From assembly GCA_037127255.1 (NCBI GenBank), contig JBANSL010000004.1, forward strand, positions 27,039,967 through 27,103,966: DNA of 64,000 nucleotides, in the 5' to 3' direction. The stretch is from Persicaria tinctoria (Eukaryota > Streptophyta > Magnoliopsida > Caryophyllales > Polygonaceae). A program made the translations under genes and the position numbers. The notes beneath the pieces were generated by a model that ran no database searches, was not told the origin of the DNA, and saw nothing but the letters and a program-made list of their open reading frames with translations. Shown piece after piece: positions 45,930 through 56,328 of the stretch (the first letter of the stretch is position 1; the number at the start of each line of letters is the position of its first letter).

Positions 45930-46566
45930 ATTGAGAATGCTCATAGAAAGTTTCTAGTTTTCTTCTCCTTTGAAGTAGAATTTCGTAGAAGTAAGTTTAT
46001 TTGCCTTCACTCTGTTTGCGAATTACGTCTTCAAGTTTCTATAACATCTGGAGGATTAATAAGAATGTTATGTTTTTCTCTACCTTTATGTGTGATTCAG
46101 TTTTGTTCAAAGTATGACATCATGCAATCGTTAAAAAAAAACCGCTAAGATCAGAACCTGAAAACAAGTGCGGTGTTAACGCATATAGAAGCCAACGTAC
46201 AACCAAAATATCAAAAAGGATTACACAACGCACTTGCACACACAACTTATTCACTTGCTTCTAGAACGATTATTGTGAAACGATTACTCCCCTCGTACTT
46301 AAAGATAATAAGAGACCCCCCAACGCGTAGACCGCTGTCCACGGCAAAAGCACGCCAACCATCGGTGAGGATGTGGCGACCCTGGCTATCTCGAAATACC
46401 CTTACTCGAAACTCTCAAAAATAGGAGAGACTAAACACACGTGAGTCATTTCCCCGCGAGCATATTGAACACCAAATGATTCGGGCAAAAGCTATAAGCC
46501 GCAAAACCAAAATATCAAAAAAAAAAACGGGGCACACAAATAACAGAAGTGGGGTAAAGAAACCTA
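45930..46566. other. Spacer among B3 remnants, no clear gene
   Basis: AT-rich; no frame I can support. It may include introns of the neighbouring minus-strand exon. Confidence 0.3.
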
Positions 46567-46639
46567 CCAGATATTCCATCTTCTCTTGAGAATCAATGGA
46601 ACGAAAAAAGTCACGCCGACTAGGGGGAGGGGAGGTCAT
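46567..46639 (-). pseudogene. Possible first exon of a REM-like B3 gene
   Basis: The ATG ending at 46639 gives MTSPPPSRRDFFRSIDSQEK. This resembles the start of many REM B3 proteins ('..RP.FFK....'). It runs to a GGTAGGTTT donor-like site near 46567. No B3 body is found downstream on this strand, so it is an orphan exon at best. Confidence 0.3.
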
Positions 46640-47047
46640 GATTCCTCACTATAAGAATACTGCTAAATCAAACAAAGCCCAACGACAACTGCCACAGAAT
46701 TAACCCGAGCATCTGATATTTATCACCAAATCAAGCAAACAAGACATTGTTGTCTCGTCACCAAAGGTCTATCCAAAGCAACATCGTTAGAACCAACTGC
46801 ATGTCGGACAAGTGGAAAAAGTTGCAGAACCAAGCTCTGCGATCCAGAGTGTCATTATCACACTAGCAATGGTCACATCCAAGTCGAAAGAAGACAAAAC
46901 ACTAAAGCGCAAGTCGGATCATTCAAAACAGCGAGATGTTATTAACAGAAATATTCGCAATTACAGATACCAAAACATGCGCTTAAAAGTTAATAAAAGC
47001 ACAACATAAAAACAAAAATCTACTAAGATTACAAAACACCAAAAGCC
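46640..47047. other. Unassigned AT-rich stretch between B3 remnants
   Basis: No recognised gene or repeat. Confidence 0.3.
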
Positions 47048-47329
47048 CTACTCATCTTCATCTTCAAGAACGGGGGTTTTGAAGCAATTTCCTTCTACAT
47101 ATTGAAAGAGCACCACCGAGATTCCAACCTTAACCCCGTTGTTGGTCGCAAATCTATTCCAACCACCAGATAACCACCAACGGTTAGAGCAATCCTTGGA
47201 GACTTCAACACGAAAGGTCTCACCATTTGTAGAGACTAAACTAGCATGGTCAGTTACAACATGACCATACATCATCTCAAAAACATCAGGAAGAGGTTGT
47301 ATACAAAAAAGCATTATCACTAAGTACAT
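47048..47329 (-). pseudogene. B3 domain (REM-like), C-terminal exon or fragment
   Basis: The minus-strand frame reads LPDVFEMMYGHVVTDHASLV, then TFRVEVSKDCSNRWWLSGGW, NRFATNNGVKVGISVVLFQY and GNCFKTPVLEDEDE, ending at a stop. This is a nearly complete B3 pattern from the second strand onward: 'LP..F', 'G.tf.VeV', 'GW..F', 'ngv..G...lF', 'F'. It ends in an acidic tail. The first ATG is near the B3 start, so a preceding exon is likely missing. It lies in the same direction as the B3 piece at 48011-48225, with a hairpin and a tandem array between, so both may belong to one two-domain gene. Confidence 0.55.
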
Positions 47330-47359
47330 GGTTCAGGTCCAAGAAAAAGCATAAATAAC

Positions 47360-47416
47360 GAAGGGGTTAGGAGATCTTTCTCACGAGCCACGTGAGAAAG
47401 ATCTCCTAACCCCTTC
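47360..47416. repeat. Perfect 26-bp inverted repeat with 5-bp loop
   Basis: Arm 1 (47360-47385) and arm 2 (47391-47416) are exact reverse complements around AGCCA. The arms contain GGAGATCTTTCTCACG and its complement. Next to a B3 fragment and a tandem array; no terminator or MITE signature. Confidence 0.9.
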
Positions 47417-47434
47417 CTCCCCAGCACCCAATGA

Positions 47435-47897
47435 CGCTGGAGATTGAAATATTTAAAATCTCGTGCTGGAGATCGCAATATTTAATCTAAAAATCTCGCG
47501 CTGGAGATTGAAATATTAAAAATCTCGCGCTGGAGATCACAATATTTAATCTAAAAATCTCGCGCTGGAGATCGAATATTTAATTTAAAAATCTGGCGCT
47601 GGGGATTGAAATATTTAAAATCTCCCGCTGGAGATCGGAATATTTTAATCTAACAATCTCGCGTTGGAGATTGAAATATTTAAAATCTCGCGTTGGAGAT
47701 CGGAATATTTAAATCTGAAAATCTCACGCTGGATATTGAAATATTTAAAATCTCGCGCTGGAGATCGAAATATTTAATATAAATTCTCGCGCTGAAGATT
47801 GAAATAGTTTAATCACAAATCTCACACTGGAGATCGACATAATTAATCAAAAGTCTCGCGTTGGAAATCGAAATATTTAATCACAAGCATCACACTG
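47435..47897. repeat. Alternating 29/35-bp tandem array
   Basis: About 14 units starting CTGGAGAT, alternating 'ATTGAAATATTTAAAATC' type (about 29 bp) and 'ATCGNAATATTTAATCTAAA' type (about 35 bp), giving a dimer of about 64 bp. The last units are more diverged. Confidence 0.85.
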
Positions 47898-48010
47898 AAA
47901 ATTGCTTGTTTTTTGGATCGACCACAACTTACGATAACCTTAAAACGGGTAGCAACACCCGTTGACAACAAATCGATATAACCACAGCAAACATAATAAA
48001 AACGGAACGT

Positions 48011-48225
48011 TCAACATTGAACTGAGAAGTCCACATCACCATTTTGATCAGGACCATGGTTCACAACAATAACATCAAAGCAGGTGTGTCCTTCGTATTC
48101 AAAAATCAGGCGTGTCCCAATTTGAAGTTCATTTGAAATAAACGAACGTGGGCCACCCAGTTGTAAACCAGTAGTTGTTGGGTCCTAAAGCTTCCACCCT
48201 CACCATAAATTCCTCATCCGACCGC
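48011..48225 (-). pseudogene. B3 domain fragment with frameshift, cut by element B
   Basis: The first frame reads EEFMVRVEALGPNNYWFTTG, WPTFV; a one-base shift near 48130 leads to FISNELQIGTRLIFEYEG, HTCFDVIVVNHGPDQ and a stop at 48011. The two halves join as one B3 pattern ('F.V.V......W....GW..F..n.L..G..l.F.y.....F.V.i'). The N-terminal half of the domain is missing at about 48226, where element B's LTR starts, so the insertion probably cut the gene. Confidence 0.55.
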
Positions 48226-48228
48226 TGA

Positions 48229-49950
48229 TGTCCACTAAAATAGTCATGCTTTTATGCACATTTTAGCTACTTATTCTATATACTTTGCATATTTCGGGCT
48301 GGGAATATGTTGAATTTATGTAATATATGCTTATTTGCAAGAAATAGAGGTCTACATAAGTTTTAGTTTAATATTGCAGAATTTGGAGCCATTTCGGAAC
48401 AAAACCAAGAAGAGAAGATGGAAGCTAAAGAGTTACTCGATTTCGAGGAGAGTTCCTCGATATCGACCAAAAATGTGAAGTAGAGCCTGCTCGAGCAAAG
48501 CCTAATCGAGGAAAGTAGAAGAAGATGGCAACTCGAGTAACGTTTTTACTCGATGTCGAGTAAACTGATCGGTATCGACCAAACCAGAAACCTTGTCCGA
48601 GTCAGAGAAGGAAAGCAGCTACTCGAGAAGACGAAGAGAACCCAAAGTCGACCAACAAGTTCCTCGATGTCGACCAAATTGGTCGATGTCGACCAAAAAG
48701 ATCTCTGGGCCGCGAGACTGTTGGGCTTGTCCGAAGTCGACTTGAATTTCTTGGATGCAAAAGAGGTCCGAATCTATCAAGTCTATCAAGGTTTATCAAA
48801 GGAGATAAGATTATTCATTAATATCAAGAGATATTTAGATATTTAGATATTTAGATATTTCCTTTTAGATTTAATGCTTTATCTTTATTTAATTTTATCT
48901 TTAGAAAGTAGATATATATTGCTTTCCTTAATTAGCAAGGATTAAGCCCTATAAATAAAGCTCATGAGGCTGATTTTCATTCATTCAATTTCAGAGGTTT
49001 TAGGGTTTTGGCATTCAACGAAAGTTTGAGTGCCGGGATTGTAAAGACTTTGAATATAATTTATGCAAGTTATTTCTTTTCAATCAATATCTGTGATTGC
49101 GATGAGGCGCGAGCAGTCCACCTACTTCTAGGGTTGGGGTGAGCCCAATGAGAGCCATGATGGTGGATTAGCGATTGCAGAAGGACGTATTTTATCGTTA
49201 TCTTATTCTATTCCATGTGCTTCATCTTTGATTGAGAAATTGAAGAACTAATGTTGTGAAACTTGGGTAGTAATTAGGATTTTTATTCGGAAGATTATAA
49301 ATTCTAATTATGAAAAGGAATAGATGCAATTTGGGTTATTTATCGCAAGATTTATATTCCTACTTGTCGGATGAAGTGAAAGCCTTCTCCTTTATCGATA
49401 AAGTCACCGCATTTTATGATTTATATTACACTTTCATGATAATCGTTATTGCAAACCCTAATCTTGGAACTTCTCTTTCATCCATCGGTTTAGATTCGAA
49501 ATTTGCATTTGTTTTTACTTTCTGTCCTCCTCGATTTCGACCAAACTGGTCGACGTCGACTTCTCACATTCGATCAAACAAGATCGCCGTAGCTTTTGTT
49601 TCTGCAGGTTCCTCGATCTCGAACAAAAATCCTCGACGTCGACAAATCTCCTCGATATCGAGTAAACTACTCGAGATCGACCAAGCCCAGTAGCTGTCGC
49701 TTGCTCAGTTCGACTTGTCCGACCTTCGGTCGACTAACCCCAGTCGAGGTTGAGTACCCTGAAGTCGACTTCTGCTCGTGAGATTCCTCCGCTGCCTAGG
49801 ATCCGCTAACCAGGCCAGCTTCCTCGGGGATTGAACCTGACTTCCTTTTGCTACATCGGGAGGGAGTCTTGAACATTATTTGCTGGGATCCAATCGGTTT
49901 GCTTTCCTTTATTCGTATTTTATTTGCAATCTTGATTTTCTCCTACAACA
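48229..49950 (+). repeat. 5' LTR of element B
   Basis: It ends TCCTACAACA. A TATAAATA box is at 48950-48957. Seven exact TCGAYRTCGA palindromes lie near 48459, 48550, 48664, 48682, 49550, 49632 and 49651. The left edge is placed to within a few bases only. Confidence 0.7.
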
Positions 49951-49953
49951 AAT

Positions 49954-49971
49954 TGGCACCGTTGTCGGGGA
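49954..49971 (+). promoter_or_regulatory. Primer-binding site of B, tRNA-Asp type
   Basis: TGGCACCGTTGTCGGGGA, two changes from the standard Athila site, three bases after the LTR. Confidence 0.75.
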
Positions 49972-50026
49972 AGCAATCATTCGCGCCTTAGGTAGCTAGA
50001 TCTCACGTTGCCTTTAAGTTTTGATT

Positions 50027-50873
50027 TTGCAGGTGTATACGTCGTTCTGGTCAACCACCTGAGTTTGACGCCTTAGACAATCTGGAACATCTTATACACA
50101 TCCATTCTAGACTGAAAAGGATCATGGTGACTGCTGAGCCACATGCTGAGATGATTGAGAGGCTTCAGATGGAACTAGCCACCAAGGATACTGCTCTAAC
50201 CGCTGAGAGAGCACGCACTGCACAGGAAACGGAGCGAAGGAGGCCAGTGGAAGCTGAGCTTGCCCAATACCCTACCACTACAGAGGATTACATGCACCCG
50301 ACTCTTGTCGTGCATGAATCGGCTATTCTAATCCCTGAGAATAACTTTAAAATTCGCACTCCTTTCCCGATTGAGATTAAAAACAATGCTTTTTACGGAA
50401 GTTTTAATGAATGTCATCTTCAACATATTACCAATTTTGTTGATATGTGACATACTCTTGCTGAAGGTACCACTTTGGAATATGTCATGATGAAGGCTTT
50501 TCGTTGGTCTCTTGCCGGTCCAGTATTGAAATGGCTTGAAGGTCTCCCTCCACGATCCCTCACAACATGGGCTGAAGTAAGGCAGGAATTTCTCAACAAG
50601 TTCTTTCCTCCTGCCAAGACAACGCTCCTCCGCCAAACGATTACAACTTTCAAACAGAAGCCTGGGGAGCCGCTAGCAAAAGCATGGGAACGATATAAGG
50701 ATCTACTGCGATCCTGCCTTACACATGGACAACCTCCCTATGCCGTTCAGGAGATCTTCTTCAATTCTCTTGACCTGGCCGCTAAAGATAGGATCAACCA
50801 GTATACTCATTATAAGTATCTGACGATGCCGCCAGCTGACACTTGGGCTACCATGGACAAGCTTACTAACTAC
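50027..50873 (+). pseudogene. gag: Athila-type gag of B, truncated by insertion of C
   Basis: The frame runs from RCIRRSGQPPEFDALDNLEH (no ATG kept; first ATG at 50112) through a coiled-coil segment (EMIERLQMELATKDTALTAE) to the gag core: FYGSFNECHLQHITNFVDM, then TGA at 50448, then PVLKWLEGLPPRSLTTWAEV, RQEFLNKFFPPAKTTLLRQ, KPGEPLAKAWERYKDLLRSC. This is a very clear Athila/PF03732 gag. The TGA replaces a residue that is usually Cys. The coding sequence ends abruptly at the LTR of C (50874). The core is otherwise well kept, so B was probably coding not long before C inserted. Confidence 0.85.
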
Positions 50874-52262
50874 TGTTGTGAATCTAATTCGCCATGTTTT
50901 ACAGTTACTTTTATATCGATTTCTGCATGCATTGCATACATTTGGGTTAGAATAATACATAATTTGTGTAGTTTATGTTCATTTACAATATATGGAGGTC
51001 TATACAAGTTTTTGTTATATTCCGCAGAAATCGGACGCACTTTGGAGCTTAAAGGAAACTCATGGAGAAGCTAAGAATGGTGCAGCTGGAGAAAAGGCCA
51101 TTTTTCACCATTCTTCGTTCTGAATCAAGCTTTGATGTCTTCATAATAGTTGTATCCCTCGAAAAGAGCTTTCCAACGCATGGTTATATGCCTCAATCCG
51201 ACGAATGAGGACTCGGGAAAGTGCGTTTCAAGAACAGAGCAGAAAGCTGAGAGACTTAGTCTATATCGAGTTGTTTTACTCGATATCGAGTTACCCAGAT
51301 CGAGTAAAGACCCCAGAAATCGACAAGAGAAGCTAGGAGCTGGATCAGGTTAGTCGATAACGACAAGAATTAGTCAATATCAAGAAAACACTTGCTCGAT
51401 TTCCATGTCCAGAACCGAGATCGACGAAGCTGAGCACTGGGGAGCCGAGCAGAAGTTAGTCGATATCGAGTAACTTTACTCGATATCGAGGACAACCCAA
51501 GTCGACATGTGCTCTGTTGGCCAACATGGAGTTGTTGAGCACAAGACGAAGAAAATGCTACTCGATATCGAGGACTCCTACTCGATATCGAGGACGTCTC
51601 AGTGGAGGATTCCAAGCTATCCGAATATCTTGTTAAGTTTCTGTCCCGAAGCCGATGGTGATATTTTTGAGAGCAAATTCTATCCACATCTATCAAGAGG
51701 TATCAAGTCAAGGGAGAAGATATTTTATCTACTTTAGATATAGTTCTAGATTTAATTATTTTATTTCATTTATTTGTCTTAAGTAAGTAGATATAGATAT
51801 AGATAGGATCTTCTTTCTTAATTAGAGAGGGAATGAAGCCTATAAATAAGGCCTTAGGGACTGATTTCTAAGCAATTCAATTTCAGTTACAATTAGTTAC
51901 ACATAGAGAGAGTAGAGGAGAGAGCTAGTGGCGAGAGAAGTTGGAAAGGCAAAATCGGATTTGGCTTCGATTGGTTTTAAGGTTTCTTTAGTTTATTTAA
52001 TGCAAATTATTTCCTTTTGTTTATTGATGAGTTTCTTGATAATGAAGAGCGAGTAGTCCACCCACTTCTAGGGTCGGTGTGAGCCCGACGGTGGCCATGT
52101 GAGGTGATGCGGTAAAGGTTTTATCTTTTTATTCAATTCGTCTTCTATCCCTATGAGCATTATTCTTTTTGCGAAAGTTGAAGGTGATCCTTGTTTGTAT
52201 TATTGAAGCGAAAGTGATCTTAATACAACTTGGGTTAATTATGTGAAAAGGGTTAGTAACAA

Positions 52263-53276
52263 TGATGCGGGACCATCCAAGACACCTTCGGATGATGTCC
52301 TTCTCAAGAGGAAGAAGAAGGCTCCACCTTGGGAGAAGATCCAAAGGTGCAAATGACGTTTTATACTCGTTCAGAATTTTGACAGCTTTTCGACGTCTCT
52401 GTAAAATGGGTCGTACGGATTCAATATTAATCGGATTGAGGCGTGCCATACCTTGTTGGAACGTGGACAAAGAGATCTACAACTTTGTTGTTGAAGGTTT
52501 TTCCAGATTCGACATGGAGCTTGGCCGAAAATCAACATCTTTGCAATTTTTTCACTGTTTTGACGGGAATGGATCCTATTGGGCCGAATTGGGCTATTTT
52601 AAGTGTTATTTCTAGAGGTCTTATTTACATATGTTTTTAGGTGTTTTAATTAGATATTAGATTTATCTTTGCATCATTAAACTCGGCCCATCAGCTTATC
52701 TAAGGCATATATATTTCAATTCCCCCTTTGTAATTCAGGACGATTTTAATGAATAGAAATTCTCTCATATTGTGTGTGATACACATGAGTGATGTTGATC
52801 CAACTAGAGATGTGCTCGTTAATCATTGAATTGGTATTGATCTAGCTTGGTTTTCTTTGTGTTCATCAACTTTGCAAGACTTGGTGATCCTAGTATCCAC
52901 GAGCCCCCTCCTTGTGCCTCCAAGTTGTCCGCTTGGTTGTGTAGGGTATTAGAGGCGGGTTATATAGGCATTGATATTGGTTCCTACCCTCTTAGGAGGC
53001 CTGGGTCTCTATCTTGTTCTATATAAATCGACTCAGTCCTTATCGGTCGTGTCTTGTTATCAATTTCGAGTCTTTATTTCAGTTTGTCGAGTCTTGCATC
53101 GTTCTTGATCTTTCTTTGCTGCGTTCTTTACTTTCTTGATCGATCTTGGACTGTTCTTGGTCGAGATCTTGCGTTTGTTTACTTTCTTGTTGAGTCTTGT
53201 TCAGTTCTTGCTTCCGTTCTTTAGTTTCTTGTTTGATTGTCGAAGATCGGGCCATCTCACAGCTAACCCCGTATCA
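52263..53276 (+). repeat. 5' LTR of D
   Basis: It begins TGATGCGGGACC and ends CCCCGTATCA, the same termini as element E. A TATA-like box lies at 53022-53028. Its first 90 bases contain an open frame (DAGPSKTPSDDVLLKRKKKA...) equal to the end of D's coding frame in the 3' LTR. Confidence 0.85.
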
Positions 53277-53279
53277 AAT

Positions 53280-53296
53280 TGGCACCAGAGCTTTGG
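53280..53296 (+). promoter_or_regulatory. Primer-binding site of D, variant Met type
   Basis: TGGCACCAGAGCTTTGG, two changes from the usual TGGTATCAGAGC. The following bases GTTTCCGACATCAA match element E. Confidence 0.75.
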
Positions 53297-54510
53297 TTTC
53301 CGACATCAAGATTGAGTCTTTTTCTTTTCCTAAACACAAAAATACAAAAATAGAGTTAGTTCTTCATTTGGTTATTTACTTCTTGCATTCTTTATTGATT
53401 CTTCCACTAATCTTGAAGTTTGTGATTGTTTGTGGTTGCATAGCCTAAACACAAGCCTAGCCGAGATCGTGGAGTCGACCAAGTGGTGCGCACATCCCCT
53501 TGTGAACACCCTAGAGCCGACGGCAGCAAGCTGTCCACATAGCCTTTGCTTGGCCGACCCATCACACACACAAGAAACCCTAGTTTGTTGCTCTTTTCTA
53601 TCTTTGGAATATTTGATCTATCTATATCTATTTCTATTTATCCAATGCCTATTTAAAAATCAGATTTCATTTGGTGGAATAATTTAATTATATCTATCAA
53701 GTATATCTATTAAGGCATAAGATAGATCCTATTACCATATTTATCCAAAGTTGTCTATATATTTATCATTAGGGCTGAATTTGTTATCTTTTCACCATTA
53801 TCTCAGAATTTTCGAGTCCTCCCTTTTACCTTAAGTCTTTCTTGCATTAGTTTATAAAAAAAAATTCAGATTCAAAATAAAAAAAAGATTTATCTTGGAC
53901 TTAGGAGGATAAAATTAACTAGGGGTAAAAGTAAGTCAAAAAAAAGGAAAGAGATTGTTTGATCTAGTGCAAGAAAGCTACCAAGGACATCTTTTGGTGA
54001 TTTCTCAAGCCCTAGTCGACATCCCTATATCCCAAACACATACCTCCCACATATCACAAAATTGAAACCCTACCTTGTAACTACAACATCCTAACATAAA
54101 GGTTTTCAATCAAAAGAGGTAAATTTCCATACTTTCCTTTGTCTTCTTTTATTTTTCAGTTTTGTCGAAGTACTCTCCTCTTTGTCGAGTGATTTTGGTC
54201 AAAATTCTCTTGTTGTCGAGCACTCTCTTCTTATTTCGAGTGTTGTGTCGAGTTATTGTGTTGTGTCGAGTGCATTTTTGCTTGTGTCGAGTTCTCTGCA
54301 GCCCTTGCCGAGTTCTCTTTGCTTGTGTCTTTGTTCATTCTCTTGATTCATATACTTTGATTGCTTAGTTCTTTGCTTGAGTGTTGATTTGCCCAAAGCG
54401 GATTGCCCCAACAAGCGTGACATACCAATTAGAGAGGGAGTGTGAGCGAAACACTTGCGAGGTTGTTTATATTTTTACTAATCGTTACATAGTTCTTTGT
54501 TTGTTGCTTT
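53297..54510. other. Leader of D
   Basis: AT-rich 5' untranslated region with a run of TGTCGAG motifs (54170-54300). It resembles the complement of E's leader in order and content. No gene. Confidence 0.5.
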
Positions 54511-55407
54511 GTGATGTCTAATAGGCAGGGCAATGACTGGTTCAGTACCGCCATGGAGATCTTAGCTAAGATGGATGAAAGCTTGACGGTAATAGAGCTT
54601 CAGCGTTTTGGCTCTAATACGGTGTTTGGACAAGGAGTCCCACCTAGAGATGACGTGCCACCAATTGAAAGGGAAGAAACTCATCCTATTTCTACTCAAC
54701 TTAATGTTTCTTCTAGCATAGATAATTCTCTTCTTGCTGAAAATGTAGAGCATGTTGATAATAATAATCAAGATCTTAATTTACTTGCATGTGATGATAA
54801 TGATTGCATTGAATCTGAGCATAATGATTCTTTGATTGATAGTAAGGTTTTAAGTGTTCAACCTAAGCCTTGTGATAATAATCAAAGGGAAGAATTGTGT
54901 CATACTAAGTGCATAGCAAAAGGCATAGTTAGTAATATGATCATTGATGGTGAAATTTGTTCAAATATTGCTAGCCTAGAATTAATTAAAAATTCATCCT
55001 TGTAAAAGGATGAAAACTTGCTAGCATTAGATGAAAACTTAGGGATTAATGACCAAGCTCACGTGCATATTACGTTAGCACATCATGACATTGATATTAA
55101 ATCTGAATTGTGCACTAATCAAGTTTCTTTTCTTGATTTTGTAGATGAAACTGAGACAATAACCATCAAGGAGTGGTCAATCCCTACAACAATTGGTCTT
55201 GCGATGATTTTCCATGGACATGAAGTTTTCGATCCAGGAGCTCGTGTTGATGCCTTTGCGGAATCAAATGCGACATTGGATTCGAGGGCGAATCCTTTTC
55301 AAGAAACGGAGATTGATGGGGGACCATCCAACACACGTTTGGATGATGTCCTTCTCAAGAGGAAGAAGAAGGCTCCACCTTGGGAGAAGATCCAAAGGTG
55401 CAAATGA
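54511..55407 (+). pseudogene. Residual gag/protease ORF of D, ending inside the 3' LTR
   Basis: One frame of 298 codons with a single TAA at 55003. The start (FSTAMEILAKMDESLTVIEL) matches the start of E's gag ([20 protein letters not shown]). It then jumps to NNNQDLNLLACDDNDCIESE, matching [21 protein letters not shown], and to CHTKCIAKGIVSNMIIDGE, E's protease region with the active site degraded (IDGGS to IDGEI). A unique middle part follows, then DSRANPFQETEIDGGPSN, equal to E's [16 protein letters not shown]. The C-terminus is a basic tail (LLKRKKKAPPWEKIQRCK) encoded by the LTR. Gag core, knuckle, polymerase and integrase are deleted. Confidence 0.75.
55301..55313 (+). promoter_or_regulatory. 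Polypurine tract of D
   Basis: AAGAAACGGAGAT immediately before the 3' LTR, the counterpart of AAGAAGGGGAGGT in E. Confidence 0.7.
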
Positions 55408-56328
55408 CGTTTTATACTCGTTCAGAAGTTTGACAGCTTTTCGACGTCTCTGTAAAAAGGGTCGTACGGATTCAATATTAATCAGATTGAGGCGTGCCAT
55501 ACCTTGTTGGAACGAGGAAGAAACGATCTACAACTTTGCCGTTGAAGGTGTTTCCAGATTCGACATGGAGCTTGGCCGAAAATCAACATCTTTGCAAGTT
55601 TGTCACTGTTTTGACGGGAATGGATCCTATTGGGCCGAATTGTTCTATTTTAAGTGTTATTTCTAGAGGCCTTATTTACATATGTTTTTAGGTGTTTTAA
55701 TTAGATGTTAGATTTATCTTTTTATCATTAAACTCGGCCCATCAGCTTATCTAAGGCATATATATTTCAATTCCCCCTTTGTAATGCAGGAGGATTTTAA
55801 TGAATAGAAATTCTCTCATATTGTGTGTGATACACGTGAGTGATGTTGATCCAACTAGAGTTGTGCTCGTTGATCATCGAATTGGTATTGATCTAGCTTG
55901 GTTTTCTTTGTGTTCATCAACTTCGCAAGACTTATTGATCCTAGTATCCACGAGCCCCCGCCTTGTGCCTCCATGTTGTCCGCTTGGTTGTGTAGGGTTG
56001 TAGAGGTGGGTTATATAGTCATTGATATTGGTTCCTACCCTCTTAGGAGGCCTGGGATCTTTATCTTGTTCTATATAGACCGACTCAGTCCTTATCGGTC
56101 GTGTCTTGTTATCAATTTCGAGTCTTTATTTCAATTTGTCGAGTCTTGCATCGTTCTTGATCTTTCTTTGCTGCGTTCTTTACTTTCTTCATCGATCTTG
56201 GACTGTTCTTGGTCGAGATCTTGCGTTTCTTTACTTTCTTGTTGAGTCTTGTTCAGTTCTTGCTTCCGTTATTTAGTTTCTTGTTTGATTGTCGAAGATC
56301 GGGTCATCTCACTGCTAACCCCGTATCA
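55314..56328 (+). repeat. 3' LTR of D
   Basis: It begins TGATGGGGGACC and ends CCCCGTATCA, 1015 bp. Confidence 0.85.

Larger units (their letters stand above)
48226..50873 (+). mobile_element. B: Athila-like element, interrupted by element C
   Basis: 5' LTR (start about 48226-48229, end 49950), primer-binding site 49954-49971, and the first part of gag to 50873, where element C begins. The rest lies beyond C, off the right edge. The LTR shares palindromes, TATA region and layout with F, G and C. Confidence 0.7.
52263..56328 (+). mobile_element. D: non-autonomous CRM-like Gypsy derivative
   Basis: LTRs 52263-53276 and 55314-56328 (TGATG... to ...GTATCA), primer-binding site 53280-53296 and polypurine tract 55301-55313. 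AACAA target duplication at 52258-52262 and 56329-56333. The 2-kb internal region keeps a gag start and pieces of the protease region but no zinc knuckle, reverse transcriptase or integrase. By eye the LTRs differ at roughly 50 of 1015 positions. Confidence 0.85.
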
